A DNA stretch of 64,000 nt, from positions 9,469 to 73,468 of the forward strand of contig DASUKN010000082.1 in the NCBI GenBank assembly GCA_036278715.1. Reading direction: 5' to 3'. Position 1 is the stretch's first letter; each line of letters begins with the position of its first letter. Source of the stretch: Udaeobacter sp025935755 (GTDB lineage: Bacteria; Verrucomicrobiota; Verrucomicrobiia; Chthoniobacterales; UBA10450). Shown piece after piece: positions 17,934 to 26,739 of the stretch. Below the pieces are notes generated by a model, which saw nothing but the letters and a program-made list of their open reading frames with translations, did not search any database and was not told the DNA's origin. A program made the position numbers and the translations under genes.

Positions 17934-18074
17934 CGGGGAGCGTGAGCACCTCGCTCGCTCCTTTCGGTGCCCCGCCGAAACTTTCCGCCGACATCCCCGG
18001 TGTTCTGCACCTGACCAGAGAAGTTCGCGATGGCGAGGCGCCATCGCCAGCGAGCGAGGCGCTCGCGTTCCCCG
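17934..18074. repeat. GGGGAGCGTGAGC inverted-repeat element
   Basis: CGGGGAGCGTGAGCACCTCG at the left end is mirrored by CGAGGCGCTCGCGTTCCCCG at the right end. In between are smaller hairpins such as GATGGCGAGGCGCCATCG. Same family as 13967 and 50247-50350. Confidence 0.8.
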
Positions 18075-18090
18075 AAGATGTCATTTCGCC

Positions 18091-18125
18091 GGTGGACGTT
18101 GAGCGTTGAGCGTTGGACGTTGGGG
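18091..18125. repeat. CGTTGRR heptad repeat
   Basis: Four head-to-tail CGTTGAG/CGTTGGA words end 3 bases before the agmatine deiminase start codon. Confidence 0.75.
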
Positions 18126-18128
18126 CCG

Positions 18129-19208
18129 ATGAAGACAGATCCAGAAACGCCAGCCGCGCTGGGTTATCGCATGCCGGCGGAATGGGAACCGCACGCGGCC
18201 ACATGGCTCTCGTGGCCGCGACGCCAGGGTATTAGTTTCCCCGAGTCATTTGATCGCGTTCTGCCGGCCTTGCGCGCCATGGTCGAAGCTTTGATCGAAT
18301 CTGAGCAGGTTTGCATCAACGTTTCCAATCGCGCGCATGAAGCTGAAGCGCGGTCGGTTTTAAGCGGACTACCCATGGAACGTGCCGGCGATGCCAGGCA
18401 TAGGGTTGCAGGCGCGCGGATCACGTTTTATGACGTTCCGACAAACGAGCCATGGTGCCGCGACCACGGCCCGATTTTTGTCACACGCGATCGCGAGCCG
18501 AGACTTGCCGTCGTGGACTGGGATTACAACGCCTGGGGAAATAAATATCCGCCATTTGATTTGGATGAAGTCGTACCGACACGCCTGGCTGAAATCCTGC
18601 AACTGCCGGTTTTCTATCCGCGCATGATCCTCGAAGGCGGTTCGATCGACGTGAATGGAAGCGGCGTGCTACTTACCAGCGAGTCCTGCCTGCTGAACAA
18701 AAATCGGAATCCCGATCTTTCCCGCGATGAAATCGAACAACGCCTGCGTGATTTTCTCGGGGTCAGCGAGATTCTGTGGTTAGGCGACGGCATCGCAGGC
18801 GACGATACCGACGGGCATATCGATGATCTCACGCGGTTTGTTTCGGAGCGAACCGTCGTAACGGTCGTTGAAGAGAATCGTGCCGATGAAAATTACAAGC
18901 CGCTGCAGCAAAATCTCGCGCTGCTCCGCGAGATGAAGATCGGTGGCCGTAAACTCGACATCCTCACACTTCCCATGCCGAAGAAGATGGTGCGTGAAGG
19001 ACTGCGACTGCCTGCCAGCTACGCGAATTTTTATATCGCCAATACACGCGTGCTGGTGCCCACATTTGCCGATCCGAACGATGAAATTGCGTTATCCATT
19101 TTGCACGACTGTTTTCCGGACCGTCGCGTGATCGGTATCGATTGCCGCGAATTGATTTGGGGGCTGGGCACGTTTCATTGCCTGACGCAGCAACAACCGG
19201 CTGTGTAA
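18129..19208 (+). CDS. aguA: Agmatine deiminase
   Basis: Hydrolyses agmatine to N-carbamoylputrescine and ammonia in polyamine synthesis or arginine breakdown. The protein shows MPAEWEPHAATWLSWP, NEPWCRDHGPIFV, LEGGSIDVNGSG, the histidine in DDTDGHIDDLTRF and the catalytic cysteine near the C-terminus in FHCLTQQQP. Length 359 is normal. ATG at 18129 is set by the family start; the upstream frame is heptad repeat. No N-carbamoylputrescine amidase lies nearby. Confidence 0.95.
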   Translation: MKTDPETPAALGYRMPAEWEPHAATWLSWPRRQGISFPESFDRVLPALRAMVEALIESEQVCINVSNRAHEAEARSVLSGLPMERAGDARHRVAGARITFYDVPTNEPWCRDHGPIFVTRDREPRLAVVDWDYNAWGNKYPPFDLDEVVPTRLAEILQLPVFYPRMILEGGSIDVNGSGVLLTSESCLLNKNRNPDLSRDEIEQRLRDFLGVSEILWLGDGIAGDDTDGHIDDLTRFVSERTVVTVVEENRADENYKPLQQNLALLREMKIGGRKLDILTLPMPKKMVREGLRLPASYANFYIANTRVLVPTFADPNDEIALSILHDCFPDRRVIGIDCRELIWGLGTFHCLTQQQPAV

Positions 19209-19210
19209 GC

Positions 19211-19343
19211 TCGTCATCCCGAGCGAAGCGAAGCGGAGTCGAGGGAACCCGTTGCAAATCCTGGAGTCGTGCAGCGGGATTGAAAACCTGGCCTCGCGGA
19301 CTTCGTCCACTGCGTTGCAGCCTCGACTTCGCTCGGAATGACA
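19211..19343. repeat. TCATTCCGAGCG-family palindromic element
   Basis: CGTCATCCCGAGCGAAG at the left pairs with CTTCGCTCGGAATGACA at the right. The interior shares CGGGATTGAAAACCTGGCCTCG and GCGTTGCAGCCTCGACTTCG with the copies at 55084 and, inverted, in mfd. Confidence 0.85.
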
Positions 19344-19345
19344 CC

Positions 19346-19636
19346 TCAATCCGCGATTGGCGCCGGCTTATAGCCGCTCTTTAAAATTGCGTCGTGCAGA
19401 TCGGGTGCGTGGGTTTTCCGCGGATCAAATCTGACGATGACGCGCTCGTCCGGGAGATCGACTTTGACGTCCTGCACCCCCGGGATGTTCGTCAAAACTG
19501 GCAGTAGTTTGCGGACACACTCATCGCAATCTTCACCTTCCGTAGCGATCTCGATCGTTTCCAAGATCGGATGGTCAGGCCGCTCGGTGGTAAACGGGTC
19601 CGCCGGATCAGGATCAGTCGGTCGTGCAGGGTCCAT
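19346..19636 (-). CDS. Heavy-metal-associated (HMA) domain protein
   Basis: 96 residues, with an acidic/proline N-terminus and one HMA ferredoxin-like domain: EIATEGEDCDECVRKLLPVL, then VQDVKVDLPDERVIVRFDP. The metal pair is Cys-x2-Cys (CDEC), in place of the common CxxC with small spacers. It is probably a small metallochaperone or sensor for copper or zinc. ATG at 19636 is preferred to TTG at 19666. It stands alone, with repeats on both sides. Confidence 0.75.
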   Translation of the reverse strand: MDPARPTDPDPADPFTTERPDHPILETIEIATEGEDCDECVRKLLPVLTNIPGVQDVKVDLPDERVIVRFDPRKTHAPDLHDAILKSGYKPAPIAD

Positions 19637-19704
19637 CGCGTTTCTTTTTCTTATGTAACGTGTCAACTCCGGTCAATGGTTGCCTACACGCGCGTTCCTA
19701 TTAA

Positions 19705-19842
19705 CACCTGGCTTCAGCCAGGTGCTATTCGTGTAGTCCGCACGCCCGCCGTTTCAACGGCTTGGAACGCCAGCACAGGAAGAAAAGCCGTTAAAACGGC
19801 TCAGTTGTTCTGATTTGATAAGCACCGGGCTAAAGCCCGGTG
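19705..19842. repeat. Cluster of four short palindromes
   Basis: CACCTGGCTTCAGCCAGGTG, GCCGTTTCAACGGC, AGCCGTTAAAACGGCT and CACCGGGCTAAAGCCCGGTG follow one another. The last abuts the stop codon of the SGNH hydrolase gene. Confidence 0.85.
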
Positions 19843-20493
19843 TTACTGAGACCTAAGCGCTTGTTTCGCGACTTGGCGCGCCACGGGTTCGAGCACGCGC
19901 CAAACGTTTTCGGCAAGGATTCTTTGGCCCGCTGCATTCGGATGAATACCGTCGGGCCCAATCAAAGATGGATCGCCGGCCACACCTTGGAGTAGATACG
20001 GCACCAAGGCGGCTCCATTTTTTGCCGCCAAATCAATAAACATTTGGCCAAATCCGGAAACATAATCGTCGCCGGTGTAACCGGGAAGTTGCATTCCTGC
20101 GATCACCACCCGCGCATTCGGGTTTTTCGTCTTCACTTTGTCAATAATGTCCTGGAGATTCCTTTCGATTTGCTCGACCGGCACGCCGCGAAAGGCATCA
20201 TTGATCCCCAGTTCCAGAATCAGGATATCAATTTTGTGCTTCAGATGCGGGGGCAGGCGTTCGAGGCCGCCATCAGTCGTCCCGCCCGAGGCGCTTGCGT
20301 TGGTCACCAGGAAATTCAGGCCTGCGGCGCGCAGCTTTTTTGCCAGCAAAGCTGGATACGCTTCGCTCCGTTTGAGCATGAACCCGTCTGACAAACTGTC
20401 GCCGAAGACCAGGATGGCCTTCGGTTCGGCAGCAGCGGCGTGTTGTCCAGAGACGATCGACACGATCAATAGGAGTGTCAGAACGCATTTCAT
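19843..20493 (-). CDS. SGNH/GDSL hydrolase (TesA-like esterase)
   Basis: Exported esterase or lysophospholipase of the SGNH family. A signal peptide (LTLLLIVSIVSGQHAAAA) is followed by block I GDSLSDGF (nucleophile serine), block II in NASASGGTT, block III ELGINDAF and block V DGIHPNAAGQ with the catalytic Asp and His. Length 216 matches TesA. Its TAA stop touches the palindrome cluster at 19705-19842. Confidence 0.9.
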   Translation of the reverse strand: MKCVLTLLLIVSIVSGQHAAAAEPKAILVFGDSLSDGFMLKRSEAYPALLAKKLRAAGLNFLVTNASASGGTTDGGLERLPPHLKHKIDILILELGINDAFRGVPVEQIERNLQDIIDKVKTKNPNARVVIAGMQLPGYTGDDYVSGFGQMFIDLAAKNGAALVPYLLQGVAGDPSLIGPDGIHPNAAGQRILAENVWRVLEPVARQVAKQALRSQ

Positions 20494-20499
20494 TCAGAA

Positions 20500-20598
20500 A
20501 ACGTCGAACGTCCAACTCCCAACGTCCAACTCCGAAAGCATCGCGCTCGATGATCATGAATTTGACGTTGGGCGTTGAGCATTGAGTGTTGAGCGTTT
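20500..20598. repeat. Inverted pair of heptad repeats, no ORF
   Basis: The left half reads TCCAACTCCCAACGTCCAAC and the right half GTTGGGCGTTGAGCATTGAG, roughly inverted copies separated by about 25 bases. It lies between the divergent SGNH hydrolase and gap genes, so their promoters must be within or next to it. Confidence 0.75.
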
Positions 20599-20642
20599 TT
20601 CGGTTTAACGGTTCAACAGTTAACTTTTTACGATCAACTCCT

Positions 20643-21641
20643 ATGGCTAACTTTGCTATCAATGGTTTCGGGCGCATCGGACGCAATGTCCTTCGTGCCA
20701 TGTCACAAAAACAAGTAGAGCGCGTTGTAGCGGTGAACGATCTCACCGACACGCATACACTCGCGCATCTGCTCAAGTGGGATTCGGTACACGGAAAATT
20801 CGACGGAGAGATTGGCTACGATGACGAAAATATTATCGTGCGCGGTCACAAGATCAGGGTTTTGAAGGATCGCGATCCAGCGAACCTGCCGTGGGCAAAA
20901 TTGGATGTAGCTGTGGTACTTGAATCGACTGGTTTATTTACCAGCCGAGAGAAGGCGGAGTTGCATCTAAAAGCCGGAGCCAAACGCGTGCTGATCAGCG
21001 CGCCCGCAAAAAATCCGGATGTCACGATTTGCATCGGAGTGAATGACAACGCTTACGATCCGAAAAAGGACAAAATCGTCTCCAACGCCAGTTGCACCAC
21101 GAATTGCCTGGCGCCCATGGCGAAAGTGTTGAATGACAAATTCACAATCGCCCACGGATTCATGAGCACGATCCACAGTTACACCAACGACCAACGGATT
21201 CTCGACTTCCCCCATAGCGATTTACGACGAGCGCGCGCCGCAGCGATCAATATTATCCCCTCCACCACCGGCGCAGCCAAGGCGATCGGCGAAGTCATTC
21301 CCGCGCTCAAGGGGAAACTAAATGGCGGCGCGTTCCGCGTCCCTACACCGGACGGTTCGGTAACGGATTTCACCGCCGTGCTGGAAAAAGATGCCACCGT
21401 GGACGCGGTGAATGCCGCGTTCAAGGAAGCAGCATCGGATAAAAGTTACAAAGGCGTGCTCGAATTCACTGACGAACCGCTCGTTTCCGAAGACATCGTT
21501 GGAAATCCGCACTCCTGCATCTTCGATAGCAAGCTGACGCTGATGCTGGGCAATCGCTTTGTGAAAGTGGTCGGCTGGTATGACAACGAGTGGGGCTACA
21601 GTAATCGCTGCGTGGAGTTGATGGAGATGCTGGGGGAATAA
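20643..21641 (+). CDS. gap: Glyceraldehyde-3-phosphate dehydrogenase
   Basis: Oxidises glyceraldehyde 3-phosphate to 1,3-bisphosphoglycerate with NAD. INGFGRIGRNVLRA forms the dinucleotide site and the aspartate in VNDLTD indicates NAD preference. The active site SNASCTTNCLAP and the C-terminal WYDNEWGYSNR are intact. ATG at 20643 is the family start. First gene of the glycolytic run gap-pgk-tpiA, with a small cassette between gap and pgk. Confidence 0.98.
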   Translation: MANFAINGFGRIGRNVLRAMSQKQVERVVAVNDLTDTHTLAHLLKWDSVHGKFDGEIGYDDENIIVRGHKIRVLKDRDPANLPWAKLDVAVVLESTGLFTSREKAELHLKAGAKRVLISAPAKNPDVTICIGVNDNAYDPKKDKIVSNASCTTNCLAPMAKVLNDKFTIAHGFMSTIHSYTNDQRILDFPHSDLRRARAAAINIIPSTTGAAKAIGEVIPALKGKLNGGAFRVPTPDGSVTDFTAVLEKDATVDAVNAAFKEAASDKSYKGVLEFTDEPLVSEDIVGNPHSCIFDSKLTLMLGNRFVKVVGWYDNEWGYSNRCVELMEMLGE

Positions 21642-21650
21642 TCAATCTAG

Positions 21651-22113
21651 CTCATGCTCTTGCTCCTGCTCATGATCGAATATGAAAACCTACTTCGACC
21701 ACGAAAAACTGGACGTTTATCGGGAAGCGATTGCCTTCTGTGGTTGGGTCGGAGAACTGCTGGCAGAAATCGGGACTAAGGCAGCTGGCAAAGATCAACT
21801 CGATCGCGCTTCGACCAGTCTTCCTCTAAACATTGCAGAAGGAAATGGCAAGTTCTCTACAGTTGATCGCGCTTCTTTTCTGGAAATTGCTCGCGGTTCA
21901 GCGCTGGAGTGCGCTGCGTGTCTCGATGTGCTTGAGGTGCGAAAGCTTGTTGCTGCTGAACGTATCGTCCCTGCCAAGGAAAAGCTCGTCCGAATCGTCA
22001 ACATGCTGATGGGAATGCTGAAGAGGTTTTCTGGACGAGCGAAGTTCTTGCGTGAAGACAAGGGACTTTATGCGATTGAGCATGAGCAGGAGTATGAGTA
22101 AGAGCAGGAGTAA
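21651..22113 (+). mobile_element. Cassette A: four-helix-bundle ORF between inverted repeats
   Basis: The left end (21651-21680) reads CTCATGCTCTTGCTCCTGCT onward. The right end (22081-22113), inverted, matches it at about 20 of 24 positions in the core CATGAGCAGGAG. Both ends are built of a six-base CTCATG-like word. The unit lies exactly between the gap stop and the pgk start, in the same orientation. Confidence 0.7.
21682..22101 (+). CDS. Four-helix-bundle protein (S23/IVS-encoded family)
   Basis: 139 residues of the TIGR02436-type four-helix-bundle family, first known from ORFs in intervening sequences of 23S rRNA genes. Recognisable parts are HEKLDVYREAIAF at the start, DQLDRASTSLPLNIAEGNGK and FLEIARGSALECAACLDVL. 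Function unknown. The last codons (IEHEQEYE) and the stop lie in the right inverted repeat. The gene interrupts gap-pgk and is the cargo of cassette A. Confidence 0.88.
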   Translation: MKTYFDHEKLDVYREAIAFCGWVGELLAEIGTKAAGKDQLDRASTSLPLNIAEGNGKFSTVDRASFLEIARGSALECAACLDVLEVRKLVAAERIVPAKEKLVRIVNMLMGMLKRFSGRAKFLREDKGLYAIEHEQEYE

Positions 22114-22117
22114 ATAA

Positions 22118-23329
22118 ATGCCAAAACTCACTCTCCGTGATCTCGACGTGCGCGGGAAACGCGTGCTGGTGCGCGTCGATTTTAATGTGCCGACGGAAAT
22201 TCGCGGCGGCAAAGTTCGCGTGACGGATGACACGCGAATTCGCGAAAGCTTGCCGACAATCAATTACCTCCGCGACCATGGCGCGAAAATCATTTTGATG
22301 TCTCACTTCGGCCGGCCCAAAGGAAAACCAACAGACAAATATTCGCTTCGCCCGATCGGCGAATATTTGCATTCCCTGATTCATCAACCCGTGATCTTTA
22401 GTCACGAAACCATTGGTGATGTGCCCAGGAAAATCGTCGAACATATGGGGAACGGCGATGTCGCGCTGCTCGAGAATGTCCGGTTCCAACCGGGTGAAGA
22501 AGCAAATGATCCAGACTTCGCCACGGCGCTGGCAGAGTTGGGGGATTTTTATGTGAATGATGCTTTTGGCACCGCACACAGGGCGCACGCCTCAACAGCA
22601 GGCGTCACAAAGTTCGTGTCGAAATCAGTGATGGGTCTTTTGATGGAAAAAGAACTCAGGCATTTGCGCGACGAACTTCAGGATCCGGCCAGGCCGTTCG
22701 TGGTTATCCTGGGCGGCGCAAAGGTGTCGGATAAAATCGGTGTTCTGAAAGCGTTGATGGAAAAGGCGAACACCATTCTCATAGGCGGCGCGATGGCGAA
22801 CACGTTTTTGAAAGCAGAAGGAATTCCAGTCGGCGCCAGCCGTGTTGAATCTGATAAGGTCGATCTCGCGCGCGAGCTCCTGGAGTTGGCGAAACAACGT
22901 GGCGTGACATTCCTCGTTCCGGTTGATGTGGTCGAGGCGGATGAAATTCTTCCCGGCGCGAACATGCGAAACACCAGCCGTCTTTCACCCCAACATGGAA
23001 TCGCGGACGGATGGCAGGCAGTGGATATCGGCGCAGCAACGATTGCGCTTTATCAGGAGGAAATTGCCAAGGGAGAAACGATCCTGTGGAATGGACCCAT
23101 GGGCGTCTTCGAAATTCCGGAATTCGGTGACGGCACAATTGCGATCGCAGAAGCCATGGCGCAATCGGGTGCGAAGACCATTATTGGCGGTGGCGACTCG
23201 GTCACGGCTGTCAAACAGGCCGGGCTCGCCGGGAAGATGACGTTCATTTCCACCGGCGGCGGCGCGACGCTGGAATTGCTGGAAGGTAAAGAGCTTCCTG
23301 GAGTAGCAGCGCTAACGGACAAACAGTAA
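22118..23329 (+). CDS. pgk: Phosphoglycerate kinase
   Basis: Transfers phosphate from 1,3-bisphosphoglycerate to ADP. The N-terminal RVDFNVPT, the histidine-rich ILMSHFGRPKGK, LLENVRFQPGEE, the hinge region and the nucleotide loop GGGDSVTAVKQAG are all present. Length 403 is usual. Its ribosome binding site AGGAG (7 bases before ATG) is inside the right end of cassette A, so the cassette now provides translation initiation for this essential gene. Confidence 0.98.
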   Translation: MPKLTLRDLDVRGKRVLVRVDFNVPTEIRGGKVRVTDDTRIRESLPTINYLRDHGAKIILMSHFGRPKGKPTDKYSLRPIGEYLHSLIHQPVIFSHETIGDVPRKIVEHMGNGDVALLENVRFQPGEEANDPDFATALAELGDFYVNDAFGTAHRAHASTAGVTKFVSKSVMGLLMEKELRHLRDELQDPARPFVVILGGAKVSDKIGVLKALMEKANTILIGGAMANTFLKAEGIPVGASRVESDKVDLARELLELAKQRGVTFLVPVDVVEADEILPGANMRNTSRLSPQHGIADGWQAVDIGAATIALYQEEIAKGETILWNGPMGVFEIPEFGDGTIAIAEAMAQSGAKTIIGGGDSVTAVKQAGLAGKMTFISTGGGATLELLEGKELPGVAALTDKQ

Positions 23330-23358
23330 TGGGCAAGAAAATCATCGCCACACTCCTT

Positions 23359-23450
23359 GTCGTCCCGAGGGTAACGAGGGATCTCGCAAGTCATGAGAAT
23401 TGCCATGCCATCGATGAATTGGGAGCTTCCTCGCTTCGCTCGGAATGACA
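23359..23450. repeat. TCATTCCGAGCG-family element
   Basis: GTCGTCCCGAGGGTAACGAGG on the left and CCTCGCTTCGCTCGGAATGACA-like sequence on the right are imperfect inverted ends. It fills the gap between pgk and tpiA. Confidence 0.7.
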
Positions 23451-23460
23451 ACTGAACGAC

Positions 23461-24225
23461 ATGAGAAAGAAAATCGTCGCGGCCAATTGGAAGATGAACA
23501 TGACGCAGGGCGAGGCAGCCCGTTTTGTGGAGTCATTTCTACCCGACATCGACGAAATAAATGACGTCGATGTGGTGATCATTCCGCCGTTCACGGCAAT
23601 CGCAAAGGTCAGCGAAGCACTAGGCCGGGCGCACAACATCAAAGTCGGCGCGCAAAATATGTACTGGGAGAAAAGCGGCGCGTTTACCGGCGAGATCAGC
23701 GCTCCGCTTTTACGCGATCTGTTTGTGCATTACGTGGTGCTGGGTCATAGCGAACGGCGCACGTTGTTTGGCGAGACAGATGAGATGGTCAATCTCAAGG
23801 TGCGCGCCGCACTCGAGGCAAAGCTGCGTCCCATCGTTTGCGTGGGAGAGACGCTCGATCAGCGCGACAAAGGTAACTGGGAAAAGATCTTGACGATCCA
23901 ATTGCGCGGCAGCCTCGCCGGATTGAAACCAAAAGAATTGCAGGACACCGTCATCGCGTACGAACCGGTGTGGGCAATCGGTACCGGACGGAACGCAACA
24001 CCCCAGCAAGCACAGGAAGCACACGCCTTCATTCGGAAGATCTTGCGCGAAATGTCCGATGACACCACAGCCGACCGGGTGCGAATCCAGTATGGCGGCA
24101 GTGTGAAACCAGAGAATGCGCGCGAACTCATGAGCCAGCCCGATATCGACGGCGCGCTCGTCGGCGGAGCCAGTCTCGACCCGCGCAGTTTCGCCCAGAT
24201 CGTCAAAGCCGCGCGTCAAGAGTAG
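23461..24225 (+). CDS. tpiA: Triosephosphate isomerase
   Basis: Interconverts dihydroxyacetone phosphate and glyceraldehyde 3-phosphate. AANWKMNMT carries the Asn/Lys pair, LGHSERR the electrophilic histidine and YEPVWAIGTG the catalytic glutamate with loop 6; YGGSVKPENA and DGALVGGASL close the barrel. Length 254 is normal. Third gene of the glycolytic run. Confidence 0.98.
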   Translation: MRKKIVAANWKMNMTQGEAARFVESFLPDIDEINDVDVVIIPPFTAIAKVSEALGRAHNIKVGAQNMYWEKSGAFTGEISAPLLRDLFVHYVVLGHSERRTLFGETDEMVNLKVRAALEAKLRPIVCVGETLDQRDKGNWEKILTIQLRGSLAGLKPKELQDTVIAYEPVWAIGTGRNATPQQAQEAHAFIRKILREMSDDTTADRVRIQYGGSVKPENARELMSQPDIDGALVGGASLDPRSFAQIVKAARQE

Positions 24226-24311
24226 CACAGGCATCTTGCTTCATGGCGAGCGAGCGATGCCTGGTAATTCACGGACTTCTTTCGCCGCGCACGCCGCCAG
24301 AACTCAGCTAC

Positions 24312-25602
24312 CTATTGTTTGCTGGCGATCACTTCCTGAGTTGGCTCACCGACATCAATTCTCGCGGCCACCTTTTGGATCTGTGCTGCCTGCTCTTCGA
24401 GCCGAGCCTCGAGAAGCTCCATGCGTTGCTTCTGCTCGGCGATTTTCGCTTCCAATTCCTGCACTTTGCAGTGCTCTTTGAGAAACTCGTTTAGAAGCAT
24501 CGCGTTCACCTGCTCATAACGGCGCTGTAAGCTTTCCCATCCTTATCGCGCACGATCAGATCGGGATTCACCTTTTCCACATCTTCAGCCACGAGGCCGA
24601 ATTGCGGCGTGCCAGCCCGGTCGATGGCTTCTGTGTAATGAAAGGTAACCGGGTTGAGTCCGAACAGCAGTTCACTCGATTGCCCCATCGGCTTGATATC
24701 TTTCTTAAAACGCTTGGAGGAAGTAGTTGTCCCGAGGTGACCATTGTTGTCGACGATCACCGAGATGCCGCTCGGCACGGTGACGCCACTTATCCCGGCA
24801 ATATACGTCCCGATTTGTAGTCCTTCGAACCCAATACGGATGGTCTGCGCTTCGCCAGCGACCCCCGGGTTGCCAATATCTATATTACTATCGCCTGTGG
24901 TCAGCGCCGCACCTGCTAACGGACCTATGGCGATGTTAAAACTTCCTGTTGTGTTGACCTGGAGCGCGTTGTACCCGAGCGCTGTGTTCGCATTGCCTGT
25001 TGTATTGGCAAACAACACGTTCTGGCCAACACCCACATCTAAACTTCCACTGGTGTTACTGGCCAGTGCATCGTCTCCGACGGCGGTGTTATCGGTTCCG
25101 TCGATGTTTGAAGCTAGCGAGGCGAAACCCGCGGAGGTGTTGCGCGCACCGATGGTGTTCTTATTCAGTGATGATTTGCCGGGAGGCGGTATTCCGAAAA
25201 CCAGTCGTGTTATTCATGAGGCTCAGAGCACCGACGGCTATGTTGGTACCTCCAGTGTGTTCGAAAGGAGAGCGAACGCTCCCGTGGCTGTATTACTGGA
25301 GCCCGTCGTATTGCTTAGAAGCGCGCCCGCGCCGATGCCGGTGTTTGAGTCCGCGTTGTTTAATGCCAGTGTACCAGCGCCCGCACCGGTATTGTAATTT
25401 CCGCTGGCATTGCTGAAGAGCGAATACCAGCCAAGCCCTGAATTGCCCACCCCGCTGCTGAGATTTTGAAGCGCCTTAGTGCCTTCCGCGGTATTAAACC
25501 CCGGATACCGCCGTCCGGCGGCGGAATGACTGCTGGCGCATTTGCGAAAGACATAACGCACGATGTGACCACTGCGATTCGAATCGGGTTTTGAATTTTC
25601 AT
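24312..25602 (-). pseudogene. Broken tail-fibre-like gene with S74 chaperone domain
   Basis: On the minus strand a signal-peptide start (MKIQNPIRIAVVTSCVMSFA, 25602) is followed, after several frame changes, by head-type repeats such as NTAEGTKALQNLSSG, NIAVGALSLMNNTTG and NANTALGYNAL. An S74 intramolecular chaperone follows (SSKRFKKDIKPM, FGLVAEDVEKVNPDL) and then the coiled-coil end NAMLLNEFLKEHCKVQELEA. At least four shifts are needed, near 25530, 25255, 25165 and 24520. Intact relatives are trimeric surface or phage-fibre-like proteins that cleave themselves. Confidence 0.78.
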
Positions 25603-25797
25603 ATTTTTTGGTGTTCCTCCCGACCAGTTAAGCCTGTCGCCTCAGCCGAGACGTCTAAAAGAGGAAGAAAGCCCCGGGATTAAATTTCTGCCGTTTCCTC
25701 CTTCAGATCCTGATCTGTTTTTCAAAAATGCGTCACCGTGACAAGCTTGAACTGCGTTGGCCTCGACAAACTGTGCGGCGGATAGTTTCGTTCAAAA

Positions 25798-26739
25798 GTG
25801 TTGCGCGCATTCTTTATCGTCGGTCCGACTGCAACCGGGAAATCTGATCTTGCAGCGGATATCGCGTGCGAAGTTGGCGCGGAGATTGTCAACGCGGATG
25901 CGTTTCAAATTTACCGTGGCCTCAACTTGCTTACGGCGAAGCCAGACGCTGCAACTCTGGGGAAAGTTCCGCATCACCTGATCGGGACGATTCCGCTCAC
26001 CGAAGACATGAATGCGGAAAAATTCAGGCAAGCCGCGATCTGCGCGATCCAAGAAATCAACTCGCGCGGCAAACTCGCGATCGTTGTCGGCGGAAGCGGC
26101 CTTTACATCAGAGCATTGACGCACGGACTGGCATCGTTACCAAAATCGGATCCGCAGCTGCGCGAGAAACTTAATTTGATGACTTTGGAGGATTTGCACG
26201 CGGAACTGACCAAACTCGATCCCGAAACGGCGCAGAAAATCGATACGAAAAACCGGCGGCGACTGGTTCGCTCGGTCGAAATTTGCTTGCTGACCGGGAA
26301 ACCAGCTTCCGAAGTTGTAGCCGAGGGGGTCAACCTCGGCAGTTTACCCGATGCCCGGCTGCGGTCAGCGCCCGCGGCGCCAGGGGTTTTCGTCTTCCGC
26401 GACCGCGAAGAGCTTTACAATCGAATCAATCAACGAGTGGAAAGTATGTTTCGCGACGACGTGATCGGAGAAGTGCGCGCGGCCGGGCTAACCAGTGAGA
26501 CGGCATCGCAGATGATCGGTTTGCGCGAAATCCGCGAACTCCTCGCCGGAAACAAATCGTGCTCGCAGTGCCTCGCGGAAATTCAGCAAGCGACTCGTCG
26601 CTACGCAAAGAGACAGTTGACCTGGTTTAGGCGGCAAACTAATTTTGCGCCGCTGAACTTGTCGCTGCTTACTCACAACGAAGCTCTGAAATGGATCTCG
26701 CTCCGAATTCTATCGGAGGCCGGAACAAGGAATGATTGA
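25798..26739 (+). CDS. miaA: tRNA dimethylallyltransferase
   Basis: Adds the dimethylallyl group to A37 of tRNAs reading UNN codons. The P-loop GPTATGKSDLA, NADAFQIYRGL (the usual serine of D-S-x-Q-x-Y is alanine here), VVGGSGLYIRAL and the C-terminal KRQLTWFRRQ are present. The start is GTG at 25798. It overlaps hflX by 8 bases, the common miaA-hflX pairing, though hfq is absent. Confidence 0.95.
   Translation: MLRAFFIVGPTATGKSDLAADIACEVGAEIVNADAFQIYRGLNLLTAKPDAATLGKVPHHLIGTIPLTEDMNAEKFRQAAICAIQEINSRGKLAIVVGGSGLYIRALTHGLASLPKSDPQLREKLNLMTLEDLHAELTKLDPETAQKIDTKNRRRLVRSVEICLLTGKPASEVVAEGVNLGSLPDARLRSAPAAPGVFVFRDREELYNRINQRVESMFRDDVIGEVRAAGLTSETASQMIGLREIRELLAGNKSCSQCLAEIQQATRRYAKRQLTWFRRQTNFAPLNLSLLTHNEALKWISLRILSEAGTRND

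Noticed and set aside
24744..25397. 217-codon plus-strand open frame
   Set aside because: It is antisense to the repetitive S74 pseudogene; its Ala/Pro/Val-rich translation is a mirror of the head repeats.
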